Shown: positions 8,442 through 19,375, counted from the first letter of the stretch. The stretch is 64,000 nt of DNA from Stenotrophomonas sp. ESTM1D_MKCIP4_1 (GCF_003086895.1 NZ_CP026004.1:3446731-3510730), one strand, 5' to 3'. Program-made: numbers and translations. Notes: generated by a model not told the origin, from the letters alone.

Positions 8442-9446
8442 TCAGCCGTTCCACTTGCCCAGCGCGGCCAGGCCGTTGTCCTTGGCGCGCTCGTACACGG
8501 TCTTCTGTGCAGCGGCGTAGTTGCCCTTCATGTCCTTGGCCCACAGCTTCAGCGCCGCCTGCTGCATGGCACGGCCGTAGGAGAAGCTCAGCGGCCACGG
8601 CAGGTTGCCCAGCTGGTTCATCGCGTTCAGGTGCTCGGTGGACTGCTCGTCGGTCTGGCCGCCGGACAGGAACACCACGCCCGGCAGGATGGCCGGCACG
8701 GTGCTCTTCAGGCACATCACGGTCGACTCGGCCACTTCCTCGACGTCGGCCTGCTCATCGCAGCCCTTGCCGGAGATGACCATCGAGGCCTTCAGGATGG
8801 TGCCTTCCAGCAGCACGTTCTGCTGGTAGAGGGCGTCGAACAGCGAACGCAGGGTGGCTTCGGTGACTTCGTAGCAGGTCTCGATGTCGTGGTCGCCGTC
8901 CATGATGACTTCCGGCTCGACCATCGGCACCAGGCCGCATTCCTGGCACAGCGCGGCATAACGGGCCAGCGCATGGGCGTTGGACTCGATGCAGGTGCCC
9001 GACGGGGTGTTGTCACCGATGTTGATGACCGCACGCCACTTGGCGAAGCGCGCACCCAGCTTGTAGTACTCCTGCAGGCGCTCGCGCAGGCCGTCCAGGC
9101 CTTCGGTGACCAGCTCGCCCGGGCAGCCGGCCAGCGGGTGTGCACCCTTGTCCACCTTGATGCCCGGAATCATGCCGTGGTCGGCCATGTACTTGGCGAA
9201 CGGCACGCCGTCCTTCGTCGACTGGCGGATGGTTTCGTCGTACAGGATGGCGCCGGAAATGTGCTCGTTGAGCTTCGGCGTGGTCAGCAGCAGCTCGCGG
9301 TAGGCACGACGGTTCTCCTCGGTGTTCTCGATACCGACGCCGGCGAAACGCTTGGCGATGGTAGCGGTGGATTCGTCGATCGCGATGATGCCCTTGCCCG
9401 GGGCGACCATGGCCTGGGCGGTTTCAGCCAGCTGTTCGATGCTCAT
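8442..9446 (-). CDS. fba: class I fructose-bisphosphate aldolase
   Basis: The 334-residue cytoplasmic enzyme interconverts fructose 1,6-bisphosphate with glyceraldehyde 3-phosphate and dihydroxyacetone phosphate. It is of the metal-free, Schiff-base (animal-like) class I type: the N-terminal block GKGIIAIDESTATIAKRF and the Schiff-base lysine in GTILKASM (about Lys219) are present. Length is normal apart from a slightly short C-terminal tail. It lies downstream of pyk, HAD and pgk on the same strand, in a loose glycolytic cluster. The 225-bp gap after pyk, with two palindromes, suggests its own promoter. Confidence 0.95.
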   Translation of the reverse strand: MSIEQLAETAQAMVAPGKGIIAIDESTATIAKRFAGVGIENTEENRRAYRELLLTTPKLNEHISGAILYDETIRQSTKDGVPFAKYMADHGMIPGIKVDKGAHPLAGCPGELVTEGLDGLRERLQEYYKLGARFAKWRAVINIGDNTPSGTCIESNAHALARYAALCQECGLVPMVEPEVIMDGDHDIETCYEVTEATLRSLFDALYQQNVLLEGTILKASMVISGKGCDEQADVEEVAESTVMCLKSTVPAILPGVVFLSGGQTDEQSTEHLNAMNQLGNLPWPLSFSYGRAMQQAALKLWAKDMKGNYAAAQKTVYERAKDNGLAALGKWNG

Positions 9447-9567
9447 GTATTTCCTGTGGCGGGTGCGGGAAAAACGTAAGTATAGCCCCGCTGCCCGTTG
9501 CCTCGCCGTGGAGGACAGGATGGAAACGCTTCCAGATGTGCGCAGGACAAAACATGTCCTGCGCTGT

Positions 9568-9597
9568 GGGGTCGGAGCACCTGCGGGATCCGACCCC
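9568..9597. repeat. GGGGTC-type palindrome, short form
   Basis: GGGGTCGGAGC pairs with GATCCGACCCC around a short loop, in the pyk-fba gap. A separate small hairpin, CAGGACA/TGTCCTG, precedes it at 9543-9561. Confidence 0.65.
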
Positions 9598-9607
9598 AGG
9601 TCGGCGT

Positions 9608-9638
9608 GGGGTCAGATCCCCGCAGGGGCTCTGGCCCC
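9608..9638. repeat. GGGGTC-type palindrome, short form
   Basis: GGGGTCAGATCCCC pairs with GGGGCTCTGGCCCC. It is 10 bases from the previous copy and 34 bases after the pyk stop codon, where it could act as the end of the pyk transcript. Confidence 0.65.
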
Positions 9639-9671
9639 GGCCCGGCAGTGCCGAGCCGATGCCGTCAGGGC

Positions 9672-11138
9672 TTACAGATCGCCCAGGCCGCTGGCGCGGC
9701 CGTCTTCGCCCACTTCCAGCAGGCGCAGGGTGTTGGTGGCGCCCAGGGTTTCCATGTGCTCGCCGCTGGTGAACACAACGCGGTCACCGGCCTGCAGCAG
9801 GTCCGATTCGACCAGCAGGCGGATGCTGCCGCGGGCCGCTTCGCGCGGGGTCAGGCCACGGCTGTCGAAGTTGATCGGGTACACATCGCGCATCAGCGCC
9901 ATCTGGCGGCGGGCGCCGTCATGGCGTGTCACCGCGAACACCGGGGCCTTGGCGCGGAAGCGCGACAGGTAACGGGCGGTACCGCCGGATTCGGTCATCG
10001 CCACGATGGCGCGCACGCCCACGTGCTGCGACAGGAACATGGTGGCCATGGCGATGGCTTGGTCGGCACGTTCCAGGTTGCGCGGCGAGGCGTTGAAGTC
10101 GGTCTCGGTCTGGAACTGGCGCTCGGCGCCCAGGCAGATGCGGGCCATCGCCTCGACCGCCTTCACCGGGTAGGCACCGGCGGCGGTTTCGGCCGACAGC
10201 ATCACCGCATCGGTGCCGTCGATGACCGAGTTGGCCACGTCCAGCACCTCGGCACGGGTCGGGATCGGGCTTTCCACCATCGACTGCAGCATCTGCGTGG
10301 CGGTGATCACCACCTTGTTCTGCGCCAGCGAGGCCTTGATGATCTTCTTCTGCAGGCCCGGCAGTTCGGCATCGCCGATTTCCACGCCGAGGTCGCCACG
10401 GGCCACCATCACCACGTCACTGGCTTCGACGATCTCTTCCAGATTCTCGATGGCTTCGGTGCGTTCGATCTTGGACACCAGCGCGGCATAGCAGCCGTGC
10501 GATTCGGCGATCTGGCGCGCATCGTTCATGTCCTGCGCGTTGCGGCAGAAGGACACTGCGATGAAGTCGACGCCGATCTTGGCAACGATGCCGATCAGTT
10601 CCTTGTCGCGCTCGGTCAGCGCGCCCAGCGACAGGCCGCCGCCCTGCTTGTTCAGGCCCTTGCGGTCGGACAGCGCGCCATCGTTGAGCACGGTGTTGAT
10701 GATGCGGTCGCCCTGCACTTCAACCACCTGCAGCTGCATCAGGCCATCGTCGAGCAGCAGGACGTCGCCGGGGCCCACGTCCTGCGGCAGGCCCAGGTAG
10801 CTCACGCCCACCTGGGAGGCATCGCCCGGGCCGGCGCTTTCGCTGGCGATCAGGTCGAAACGGTCACCGGCCTTCAGGTAAACCTTGCCCTCGGCAAAGC
10901 GTTCGATGCGGATCTTCGGGCCCGGCAGGTCGGCCAGGATGCCCACTTCCACGCCCACGCGGGCCGCGGCGGCACGCACGTCGGCAGCACGCTTGGCCTG
11001 GCCGGACGGATCACCGTGGCTGAAGTTGAGGCGCACCACGTTCACGCCGGCGCGGAACAGATCCTCCAGCACGCCCGGCGGGTCGGTCGCTGGACCGAGG
11101 GTGGCTAGGATCTTGGTGCGACGCTGACGCTCGAACAT
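9672..11138 (-). CDS. pyk: pyruvate kinase
   Basis: The 488-residue glycolytic enzyme transfers phosphate from phosphoenolpyruvate to ADP. The N-terminal RRTKILATLGPA, the NFSHG substrate loop, the catalytic barrel motif MVARGDLGVEI and the ADP/metal site TATQMLQSM are all present. A C-terminal domain of about 120 residues suggests allosteric control, as in type II enzymes. Start MFERQRRTKI is the first ATG. It lies downstream of HAD and pgk with a 212-bp gap containing a palindrome. Confidence 0.96.
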   Translation of the reverse strand: MFERQRRTKILATLGPATDPPGVLEDLFRAGVNVVRLNFSHGDPSGQAKRAADVRAAAARVGVEVGILADLPGPKIRIERFAEGKVYLKAGDRFDLIASESAGPGDASQVGVSYLGLPQDVGPGDVLLLDDGLMQLQVVEVQGDRIINTVLNDGALSDRKGLNKQGGGLSLGALTERDKELIGIVAKIGVDFIAVSFCRNAQDMNDARQIAESHGCYAALVSKIERTEAIENLEEIVEASDVVMVARGDLGVEIGDAELPGLQKKIIKASLAQNKVVITATQMLQSMVESPIPTRAEVLDVANSVIDGTDAVMLSAETAAGAYPVKAVEAMARICLGAERQFQTETDFNASPRNLERADQAIAMATMFLSQHVGVRAIVAMTESGGTARYLSRFRAKAPVFAVTRHDGARRQMALMRDVYPINFDSRGLTPREAARGSIRLLVESDLLQAGDRVVFTSGEHMETLGATNTLRLLEVGEDGRASGLGDL

Positions 11139-11303
11139 GGTGAATGGGCCTCTCCCGTGAAAGGGGGGAAATTAGCACATCCTTCACGCCCCATGTATAC
11201 GGTTACACCCTTGTGGCGCCTGACTCTTCGGGACATGGACCGGACAGCGCCCGGACAGGGAACGGATGTAATCGGTTCCCGCCCCGGCACGGGCATGGCC
11301 GAC

Positions 11304-11342
11304 GGGGTCAGAGCCCTCTTCGCTGGAGAGGGATCCGACCCC
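11304..11342. repeat. GGGGTC-type palindrome
   Basis: GGGGTCAGAGCCCTCTT pairs with AGAGGGATCCGACCCC around CGCTGG. It ends nine bases from the stop codon of the HAD gene and probably forms the 3' hairpin of the pgk-HAD transcript. Confidence 0.75.
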
Positions 11343-11350
11343 TGGGTCGG

Positions 11351-12019
11351 TCAGGCCAGCAAGGTGATCAGCTGCGCCGGTTCGCGGGCCAGCTGGCCGG
11401 CGCCGGCCTCGGTCAGCTCGGCTTCGCCGCCGAACCCCCACAGCACACCCACGTTGCGCAGGCCGTGGTGGCGGGCGCCCTCGATGTCCATGCGGCGATC
11501 GCCGATCATCCAGCACTGTCCCGGTTCCAGCTGCAGACGCTGCAGCGCCTCACCCACCAGCTGCGGCTTGCTGCTGCGCGAGCCATCCGGTGTGGAGCCG
11601 ATCACATCATCGAACAGCTCGCCGAACGCCAGGTGCTCGACGATGCGGCGTGCGTGCGGTTCGTTCTTGGCCGTGACCACCGCCAGCCGATGGCCACGGC
11701 CATGCAGCGCGCGGACGGTGGCTTCGATCTCCGGGTAGACGGTGTGCTCACGCCACCCTTCCACGTCGAAACGCTCGCGGTACAACGCCACGGCTTCCTC
11801 CACCCGCACGTCGTCGCCGAACAGCGGGGTGAAGGTGGTGCGCAGGGACGGGCCGATCCAGCCGAGCAGGGTTGCCTGCGGTGGCACCGGCTGGCCCATC
11901 TTCTGCAGCGCATAGGCGATGCAGCGGGTGATGCCCACTTCCGAATCGATCAGGGTGCCGTCCATGTCGAAGAAGAGCGTGGCACGCTCTTCTCCGTCAG
12001 CGCGCAGCGCCGCGCTCAT
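11351..12019 (-). CDS. HAD-superfamily hydrolase, phosphoglycolate phosphatase-like
   Basis: The 222-residue haloacid-dehalogenase phosphatase has motif [13 protein letters not shown] (nucleophile and acid/base Asp), motif II VVTAK, the conserved Lys in SSKPQLV, and motif [14 protein letters not shown]. The helical C1 cap and overall sequence resemble Gph/PpaX-type enzymes that hydrolyse 2-phosphoglycolate or pyrophosphate. Its ATG overlaps the pgk stop codon by four bases (ATGA), so it is translated with pgk. This fits a role in clearing a side-product phosphate from central metabolism. The exact substrate is not established by sequence. Confidence 0.87.
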   Translation of the reverse strand: MSAALRADGEERATLFFDMDGTLIDSEVGITRCIAYALQKMGQPVPPQATLLGWIGPSLRTTFTPLFGDDVRVEEAVALYRERFDVEGWREHTVYPEIEATVRALHGRGHRLAVVTAKNEPHARRIVEHLAFGELFDDVIGSTPDGSRSSKPQLVGEALQRLQLEPGQCWMIGDRRMDIEGARHHGLRNVGVLWGFGGEAELTEAGAGQLAREPAQLITLLA

Positions 12020-13191
12020 GCGCCGCGTGCGGCCAGAGCAGCCACGGCCGGCAGGGTCTTGCCTTCCAGGAACTCAAGGAACGCGCCGCCACCGGTGGAG
12101 ATGTAGCTGACATCACCGGCAATATCGAACTTGTCGACTGCCGCCAGAGTGTCGCCACCACCGGCAATGGAGAACGCCTTGGAGCTGGCGATGGCGCGGG
12201 CCAGCGCTTCGGTGCCCTTGCTGAAGGCCTCGAACTCGAACACGCCCACCGGGCCGTTCCAGACCACGGTGCCGGCCTGATCGATCAGCTGCGCGTACTG
12301 CGCGGCGGTCTGCGGGCCGATGTCCAGGATCAGATCATCCTCCGCCACGGCATCGACGGCCTTCACTTCCGCTGTCGCATCGGGCAGGAACTGCTTGGCG
12401 GTCACCACGTCCACCGGCAGCGGGATGGCGGCGCCACGGGCCTGGGCGTCGGCGACGATCTTCTTCGCGGTATCCAGCAGGTCCGGCTCGTACAGCGACT
12501 TGCCCACCTTGTAACCAGCGGCGGCGATGAAGGTGTTGGCGATGCCGCCACCGACGATGAGCTGGTCGACCTTGCCGACCAGATTGGCCAGCAGTTCCAG
12601 CTTGGTGCTGACCTTGCTGCCGGCCACGATGGCCAGCAGCGGCTTGGCCGGGGCATCCAGTGCCTTGGCCAGCGCATCCAGCTCAGCCATCAGCAGCGGG
12701 CCGCCGGCAGCCACCGGGGCGAAGCGGATGACGCCGTGGGTGGAGGCCTGGGCGCGGTGCGCGGTGCCAAAGGCATCCATCACGAACACGTCGCACAGGG
12801 CGGCGTACTTCTTCGACAGGGCTTCGTCATCCTTGCCCTCGCCGACATTCATGCGGCAGTTTTCCAGCAGTACCAGCTGGCCCGGCTGCACGTCCACGCC
12901 GTCCACCCAATCGCGCACCAGCGGAACCTCGCGGCCAAGCAGTTCGGACAGCCGCTGGGCGACCGGTGCCAGCGAATCGGCTTCGCTCCACACGCCTTCC
13001 TTCGGACGGCCCAGGTGCGAGGTGACCATCACCGCAGCGCCCTGCTCCAGCGCCCGCTTGAGCGTCGGCAGCGAGGCGGTGATGCGCTGTTCGGAGGTGA
13101 TGCGGCCATTCTCGATCGGCACGTTCAGATCCTGGCGGATCAGCACGCGCTTGCCGGAGAGGTCGAGGTCGGTCATGCGGACGATGGACAT
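12016..13191 (-). CDS. pgk: phosphoglycerate kinase
   Basis: The 391-residue glycolytic kinase transfers phosphate from 1,3-bisphosphoglycerate to ADP. The N-terminal signature [12 protein letters not shown], the substrate block SHLGRP, the hinge and the nucleotide site GGGDTLAAV near the C-terminus are present. The ATG at 13191 was chosen; a TTG two codons upstream would add only Met-Pro. It is the first gene of a coupled pgk-HAD unit, followed by pyk and fba on the same strand. Confidence 0.96.
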   Translation of the reverse strand: MSIVRMTDLDLSGKRVLIRQDLNVPIENGRITSEQRITASLPTLKRALEQGAAVMVTSHLGRPKEGVWSEADSLAPVAQRLSELLGREVPLVRDWVDGVDVQPGQLVLLENCRMNVGEGKDDEALSKKYAALCDVFVMDAFGTAHRAQASTHGVIRFAPVAAGGPLLMAELDALAKALDAPAKPLLAIVAGSKVSTKLELLANLVGKVDQLIVGGGIANTFIAAAGYKVGKSLYEPDLLDTAKKIVADAQARGAAIPLPVDVVTAKQFLPDATAEVKAVDAVAEDDLILDIGPQTAAQYAQLIDQAGTVVWNGPVGVFEFEAFSKGTEALARAIASSKAFSIAGGGDTLAAVDKFDIAGDVSYISTGGGAFLEFLEGKTLPAVAALAARGA

Positions 13192-13270
13192 GGGCAACTC
13201 TTTGGCTCAGGGACGGGATGCCGGAGTACGGCAGACGGCCATTGTATCGGCTGCCGGTGGCCACCGCCCT

Positions 13271-13326
13271 GTAGAGTCGAGCTTGCTCGACTGACGCGTG
13301 GGGCAGTCGAGCGAGCTCGACTCTAC
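13271..13326. repeat. two SMAG elements in inverted orientation
   Basis: GTAGAGTCGAGC-TT-GCTCGACT (13271-13292) and its mirror AGTCGAGC-GA-GCTCGACTCTAC (13305-13326), with the GTAG ends facing outward and a 12-bp spacer. Together they can fold into one long stem. The pair lies between the end of the DUF3999 gene and the start of pgk, so it may end the DUF2339-DUF3999 transcript. Confidence 0.85.
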
Positions 13327-13346
13327 GGGGCGCGGCCGCCGGGCGG

Positions 13347-14723
13347 TTACGCCGAGGGCGCGGGCTTCTGCCGCAGCAGGCTGAGCGCCAGGCCGCCCAC
13401 CACCAGCACGCCCAGGCCCAGCAATGCCCACAGCAGCCAGGCCTTCCAGTCGCGCGGCGGCTTCAGCGCGGCATCGCCGGCCAACGTCTCCGGTGCGCCT
13501 TCCAGACGCGCCAGCGTCGGCTGCCACGCGGGGTCGTTGCGTTGGCGCAGTTCCTCGATCAGCACCGCGATCGGTGCTTCGGCACGGCGTGCGGTTGCAC
13601 TGCCCACCGCCAGCGCGTACGGCGCCGCGCCCTGGCTCAGGAACACCATCACTTCGGGTTGGTAGCCCAGGCGCAGGGTCGGCGCGGTGGCGGTTTCCAC
13701 CGGGCTGGCCACCAGTTTCCAGTAGCGGTCACGCCAAGGGCCGCCCAGTGCCTGCGCGGCAGACTGCTGGCGCTGGCCCGGTGCGCCCTGCTGTACCTGA
13801 TAGGCGATCCAGGGGGCACTGCGGCGCTGCCATTCGGCACCGGGGTCGTCGCGGCTGTACAGCGTCCACTGCACCAGGCTGTTGTCGGCGCTGGCCACGT
13901 CGGCCCTGCTGACCGGGAACCGCCCGTCCAGTTCAAAGGTGTACTCGCCCGTACCCGCGGCGGTCGGTTGCAGCGACAGCCACTCCCACGGCACCGTCGC
14001 CGGCGCGGGTGGCAGTTCGGCCAGCACGCTGCGCAGCACCGGCAGGCGCGCGTCGCCCTGCGGCAGGACGCGCAGGTAACGCGCATTGCCATCCACCTGC
14101 AGCCGCCGCTGCAGCAGGCGCTTGCCGGCGCGCTGCAGATCCACCAGCGGCACATCGCGCGCCACGGCCCGCCAGTGCTGCAGGTCGTCGCTGGCATCCA
14201 GCTGCACCTGTGCCTGCAACGGCTGCCCGCTGTCGGCCCAGTCCAGCACCAGCGCGGCCAGCGGCTGCTGGCCCAGCACGCTGGCGTCGATCAGCCAGCC
14301 GCCCTGCCCGTTCGCCACCGCACCACCGCCCACGCGCGCTTCAACCCGGCGCACGCGGCCGTCGGTATCGCGCTCGGTCAGCAGCTGCAGATCATTGCGC
14401 TGTGCTTCGGCCAACCGCGGCAGCGCGAACCACGGCAGCTCCCGCTGCACCGGCGGCTGGGCCAGCGGCTGGTCCGGGGCGAGCAGCGCCGATGGCAATG
14501 CCTGACCGGCGGCGTTGAATACCTGCAGATCTGCCAGATCGGCACGGCCGGCGCGGCGGTAGATGGCGGGCTCCAACACCACGCGATAGGCGCCGGACTG
14601 CGCGCTGGACAGGCTCAACGGCCACTGTTCGGCATAGTGCGCGCGGTAGTCGGTGGCCTGCGCGGATGCCACGCTGGCCAACGCCAGCAACATCGGCAGC
14701 AGTGCCGCACTCCACTTCTTCAT
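13347..14723 (-). CDS. DUF3999 family envelope protein
   Basis: The 458-residue product has a cleavable signal peptide (about residues 1-24, ending ASVASAQA), a long beta-rich periplasmic region, and one C-terminal transmembrane helix (about residues 428-448) followed by a short basic tail. The pattern and the neighbour match the DUF3999 family, which is found next to DUF2339. No catalytic motif is apparent. The start MKKWSAALLP overlaps the stop of the DUF2339 gene by four bases (ATGA). The large domain should face the periplasm, tethered to the inner membrane. Confidence 0.82.
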   Translation of the reverse strand: MKKWSAALLPMLLALASVASAQATDYRAHYAEQWPLSLSSAQSGAYRVVLEPAIYRRAGRADLADLQVFNAAGQALPSALLAPDQPLAQPPVQRELPWFALPRLAEAQRNDLQLLTERDTDGRVRRVEARVGGGAVANGQGGWLIDASVLGQQPLAALVLDWADSGQPLQAQVQLDASDDLQHWRAVARDVPLVDLQRAGKRLLQRRLQVDGNARYLRVLPQGDARLPVLRSVLAELPPAPATVPWEWLSLQPTAAGTGEYTFELDGRFPVSRADVASADNSLVQWTLYSRDDPGAEWQRRSAPWIAYQVQQGAPGQRQQSAAQALGGPWRDRYWKLVASPVETATAPTLRLGYQPEVMVFLSQGAAPYALAVGSATARRAEAPIAVLIEELRQRNDPAWQPTLARLEGAPETLAGDAALKPPRDWKAWLLWALLGLGVLVVGGLALSLLRQKPAPSA

Positions 14724-17365
14724 TGCGTGTTCTCCACGGTTGGCGCGGTGCCCGGGGGCGCCGGCGCCAGATAGCCCACGACCGTGCACAGCAGGCCGTA
14801 GGCAATGAACGATGCGATACCCAACAGGTTGCCCAGGTGCTGGCGGTCGATCAGTACCAGCTTGGCCAGCACTACCGCCATCAGCACGGCACCGACCATC
14901 CACAGGATGCGCTGGCCACGACGCGAGCCCCAGACCCAGGCGATGACGCCCAGCACGCTCCACAGCACGGTCAGGCTGGTCTGCGCCAGGCTTTCGCGGG
15001 CCATCGACGGCGCCCACGGCACGCCTCCCCAGTGGTGCACGCCATGCAGCACCGTGCTGGTGAGCGCGATGAATCCGGCCAACGCCAGCAACGGCACGCG
15101 CAGGCGCTGCAGCGCGGCCGGGGCCTGGCCGCCGAACAGCCAACGGGCGGCCAACAGCAGGCCCAGCCACTGCGACAGTTCGGCGGGGTTGAGTACCGGC
15201 AGCCACGGCAGCGGCGCGGCATCGCCGGCCAGGCTGATACCGATCCACCATGCGCAGGCCAGCACAGCGAACACCACGCTCTGCAGCGACGTGCGTGCCG
15301 CATCGAAGGCGTCGCCCAGCGGCCAGCGCAGCCATGCCCAGCGCCACAGCGACACGGCCGCCAGCAGCAGCCACGGCAGAGTCACCAGCAACGCGGTCCA
15401 ACCCTGCGCCAGATGCGCGGCATCGCCGCCCCACAACGCAAGCAGGGACAGCAGCGAAGGCCACAGCAGCCACCACAGGAACTGGGCGATGCGGGCCACG
15501 CCATCGCCGCCCTGGCGCAGGCACAGCAGGGTGCGCACGCCCAGCACCGCAAACACCGCCCAGCCCAGCGCGCCGTACCCGGCGAACGGCTGCTGGTGCG
15601 CATCGCTCTGCAGCAGGGCCAGCGGGAAGCCTGTCGCCAGCATCACCAGGGCGGTCACGCCCAGCGCGCGCGCGGGCTGGCGGCGCTGCGCTTCCGCAGC
15701 CAGCCAGGCGGTCAGTGCGGCCAGCACCAGCAGGGCGTCAGCCTGCGCAGTGCGCTCGATGAAGCGGCCGATCTCATGAATGAAGCCGCCCAGCCACCAC
15801 AGCAGGCCCCACAGGTAATAGACCAGCGCCACGTCGTGCCGCGCGCGGCGCTGGTAGCTCCATGCACTGGCGAAGCCGGCCAGCGCCAGCAGCAGCGCGC
15901 CGATGGCGGTGGGGTTGAGCAGGAACCGCGCGTCCGCGTGCCAGTAGTCGGCGCCCACCACGAACGCGAAGGCGGCCCCGAGCTGCAGCAGCGCGGCAGC
16001 CACCTGCGGCAGCCAGCGCTGCTGGCGCAGCCCCAGCCAGGCCAGGCCCGCACCTTCCAATGCGAACACCGCGCCGGTGGCGCGCGCCGACAGCGCCAGC
16101 GGCACCGCCAGCGTGGCAAAGCCCACCGCCAGCACCGCGTGCGACTGCGCCAGCACGCGGTAGGACGCGCGATGGATCAGCGCGCGCGCCAGCACCGCAT
16201 AGATCGCCGCCAGGCCCAGCGCGCACAACGCCAGCGTCATCGGCTGCTCATGCAGCATGCCGGCCTGCAGCGAGAACGCGATCAGTGGCGTGCCGAACAC
16301 AAGGCTGCCGTCGACCAGATCGCGGCGCTCGGCCGGCTGGCGGCGCGCGTACAGCAGCGGAATCAGCAGGTAGAAGGCGAAGAACAGCAGCAGGAACGGT
16401 TCGGTGCTGGTGAACTTGTCGGCGCGGTACTGCAGCACGCCCCAGAAGGTGCCGATGCCGAAGGTGAAGGCAAAGCCCAGCAGATTGAGCGCACGCCACG
16501 GGCGGAACCAGGCGATGGCGAAGATGCCGGCATTGAGCACCGCGTAGTAGCTGAACAGGCCCACATGGTTGCCGCTGCCGGTGGACAGCCACAGCGGCGC
16601 CATGAAGCCGGCGAGGATGCCCAGCACCGCCAGCGTGCGCGAGTTCTGCACCACGGCCAACACGCACAGCCCGGCCACCAGCAGGATCGAACTGGCGAAG
16701 GCGAAGCCGGGGTTGATGAGTTCAAAGCGCTTGAAGGCCGCGAAGATGGTCAGCAGCAGCACGCCGATGGCGCCGCCCTGCAAGGCCAGGGCAAACAGCC
16801 GGCGGCGCTCGCGCTGGTACCAGCCGAAGCCCAGCAGGCCCAGCGCGCCGACCGTGATGGCGGCCAGGCGCAGCTCGATCGGCAGCACCAGCCAGCCCTG
16901 ATCGCTGACGTACTTGAGCAGCGCGGCGACGCCGGCCAGCAGCACCAGCATGCCGATCTTCACCGGCACATTGCCTTCGGTGAACCAGCGTTTGACCGCG
17001 CCCACGGCGCGTTCGATCACGTTGGGCTGCACAGGCTCCGGCGGCAGGGGTGGCGGCGCCGGGACCGGCGGCGGCACGGCGGCGGGCTGCGCAACAGCCG
17101 GTGCGGGCGACAGCGGCTGCGGGGCAGCAGCAGCCGGGCGCAGGAATGGCGGTTCGCTGGCCTCGGCCAAAGGTGCAGCAGGTTCTGCGGCGGCGGCCGG
17201 CTCGACCGCGCGTGGCGCGGCGGCAACGGCGGGAACGCCTTGGGCCAAGGTGCTTTCCAGTGCGGCCACGCGCCGGCGCAGGCCGGCAATCATCACCAGC
17301 GCCACCACCAGCAGCAGCGGTATCGCCAGCAGGGCCAAAACCACCAGGACGATCAGTGCTTCCAT
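14720..17365 (-). CDS. DUF2339 polytopic membrane protein
   Basis: The 881-residue product has one N-terminal helix (MEALIVLVVLALLAIPLLLV), a short coiled segment, an Ala/Pro-rich linker (about residues 45-115) and then more than twenty predicted membrane helices to the C-terminus. This is the layout of the DUF2339 family of large bacterial membrane proteins of unknown function. It is coupled by an ATGA overlap to the DUF3999 gene, so the two products probably form a membrane complex. The upstream gap contains the gap terminator hairpin. Confidence 0.85.
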   Translation of the reverse strand: MEALIVLVVLALLAIPLLLVVALVMIAGLRRRVAALESTLAQGVPAVAAAPRAVEPAAAAEPAAPLAEASEPPFLRPAAAAPQPLSPAPAVAQPAAVPPPVPAPPPLPPEPVQPNVIERAVGAVKRWFTEGNVPVKIGMLVLLAGVAALLKYVSDQGWLVLPIELRLAAITVGALGLLGFGWYQRERRRLFALALQGGAIGVLLLTIFAAFKRFELINPGFAFASSILLVAGLCVLAVVQNSRTLAVLGILAGFMAPLWLSTGSGNHVGLFSYYAVLNAGIFAIAWFRPWRALNLLGFAFTFGIGTFWGVLQYRADKFTSTEPFLLLFFAFYLLIPLLYARRQPAERRDLVDGSLVFGTPLIAFSLQAGMLHEQPMTLALCALGLAAIYAVLARALIHRASYRVLAQSHAVLAVGFATLAVPLALSARATGAVFALEGAGLAWLGLRQQRWLPQVAAALLQLGAAFAFVVGADYWHADARFLLNPTAIGALLLALAGFASAWSYQRRARHDVALVYYLWGLLWWLGGFIHEIGRFIERTAQADALLVLAALTAWLAAEAQRRQPARALGVTALVMLATGFPLALLQSDAHQQPFAGYGALGWAVFAVLGVRTLLCLRQGGDGVARIAQFLWWLLWPSLLSLLALWGGDAAHLAQGWTALLVTLPWLLLAAVSLWRWAWLRWPLGDAFDAARTSLQSVVFAVLACAWWIGISLAGDAAPLPWLPVLNPAELSQWLGLLLAARWLFGGQAPAALQRLRVPLLALAGFIALTSTVLHGVHHWGGVPWAPSMARESLAQTSLTVLWSVLGVIAWVWGSRRGQRILWMVGAVLMAVVLAKLVLIDRQHLGNLLGIASFIAYGLLCTVVGYLAPAPPGTAPTVENTQ

Positions 17366-17444
17366 TCTTCGTCTACCCCAACGCAGCCGCGCCCCAGCGG
17401 CAGCGGTCCGTGGCCCATGCTACGTCAGCCGGGCCCATGAACGA

Positions 17445-17468
17445 CGAACCCCGGCAAGCCGGGGTTCG
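17445..17468 (-). terminator. hairpin after gap
   Basis: CGAACCCCGG pairs with CCGGGGTTCG around a 4-nt loop, 20 bases after the gap stop codon. No long T-run follows, so it may be a rho-assisted or 3'-stabilising hairpin. Confidence 0.6.
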
Positions 17469-17488
17469 TGTACGGATCTTCGTGGGCC

Positions 17489-18626
<1,138 letters not shown>

Positions 18627-18686
18627 AGCGTTAGCGCGGCGTGAGGCCGAGACTGGCCGCATCTACCCCGTAACGAGAACACCCCG

Positions 18687-19316
18687 ATGCGCAAGACCTC
18701 CCCCCTGATCCTGGCCGGCCTGGCCGCCGCCGTATCCCTGGCCGCCACCCCGGCCATGGCCCAGTCCAAGGGTGACTGGACCGTCTCCGCAGGCGTCCAC
18801 CAGGTCGCCCCGAAGTCCAACAACGGCTCGCTGGCCGGTGGCACCCTGAAGGTGGACGTGGACAACGACGTCAAGCCGACCATTACCGGTGAGTACTTCA
18901 TCGCCGACAACCTGGGCATCGAAGTGCTGGCCGCCCTGCCGTTCAAGCACGACATCAACATCAACGGCCTGGGCCGGGTGGGCAGCAGCAAGCAGCTGCC
19001 GCCGGTGGTGACCCTGCAGTATCACTTCAATAGCAAGGGCAAGGTTTCGCCGTTCGTGGGTGCGGGCCTGAACTACACCACCTTCTTCAGTGAAGACACC
19101 ACTGGCGCGCTGGCCGGCAGCAAGCTGAAGCTCGAAGACTCCTGGGGCCTGGCCGCGCATGCCGGCGTGGACTTCGCCATTGGCGAAAAGGGTGCACTGC
19201 GCGTGGACATGCGCTGGATCGATATCGACAGCAAGGTGAAGCTGGACGGCGAGAAGATCGGCACGGTGAACATCGACCCGCTGGTGTACGGCGTGTCGTA
19301 CGTCTTCAAGTTCTAA
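18687..19316 (+). CDS. ompW: OmpW-family outer-membrane protein
   Basis: The 209-residue product has a signal peptide (about residues 1-25, ending PAMA) followed by an eight-stranded beta-barrel of the OmpW/AlkL family, which forms a narrow hydrophobic channel. Family landmarks are WTVSAGVHQVAPKS near the N-terminus, the PPVVTLQYHF strand, PFVGAGLNYT, and a C-terminal aromatic residue (YVFKF) for barrel assembly. An FNR/Anr box lies upstream and a strong terminator downstream, so it is a one-gene unit likely induced at low oxygen. Confidence 0.93.
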   Translation: MRKTSPLILAGLAAAVSLAATPAMAQSKGDWTVSAGVHQVAPKSNNGSLAGGTLKVDVDNDVKPTITGEYFIADNLGIEVLAALPFKHDININGLGRVGSSKQLPPVVTLQYHFNSKGKVSPFVGAGLNYTTFFSEDTTGALAGSKLKLEDSWGLAAHAGVDFAIGEKGALRVDMRWIDIDSKVKLDGEKIGTVNIDPLVYGVSYVFKF

Positions 19317-19341
19317 GACCCCCAGACCCTCGCAGCAGATT

Positions 19342-19369
19342 GCCCCGGTGTGTGTGCCGGGGCTTTTTT
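19342..19369 (+). terminator. rho-independent terminator of ompW
   Basis: GCCCCGG pairs with CCGGGGC around TGTGTGTG, followed by six T residues. It lies 25 bases after the stop codon. Confidence 0.9.
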
Positions 19370-19375
19370 CCTGGA

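Noticed and set aside
14666..17440. 924-codon plus-strand frame opposite the DUF2339 gene
   Set aside because: It is a reverse-complement artefact of a GC-rich coding strand. Composition is dominated by Gln, Arg and His without any recognisable motif.
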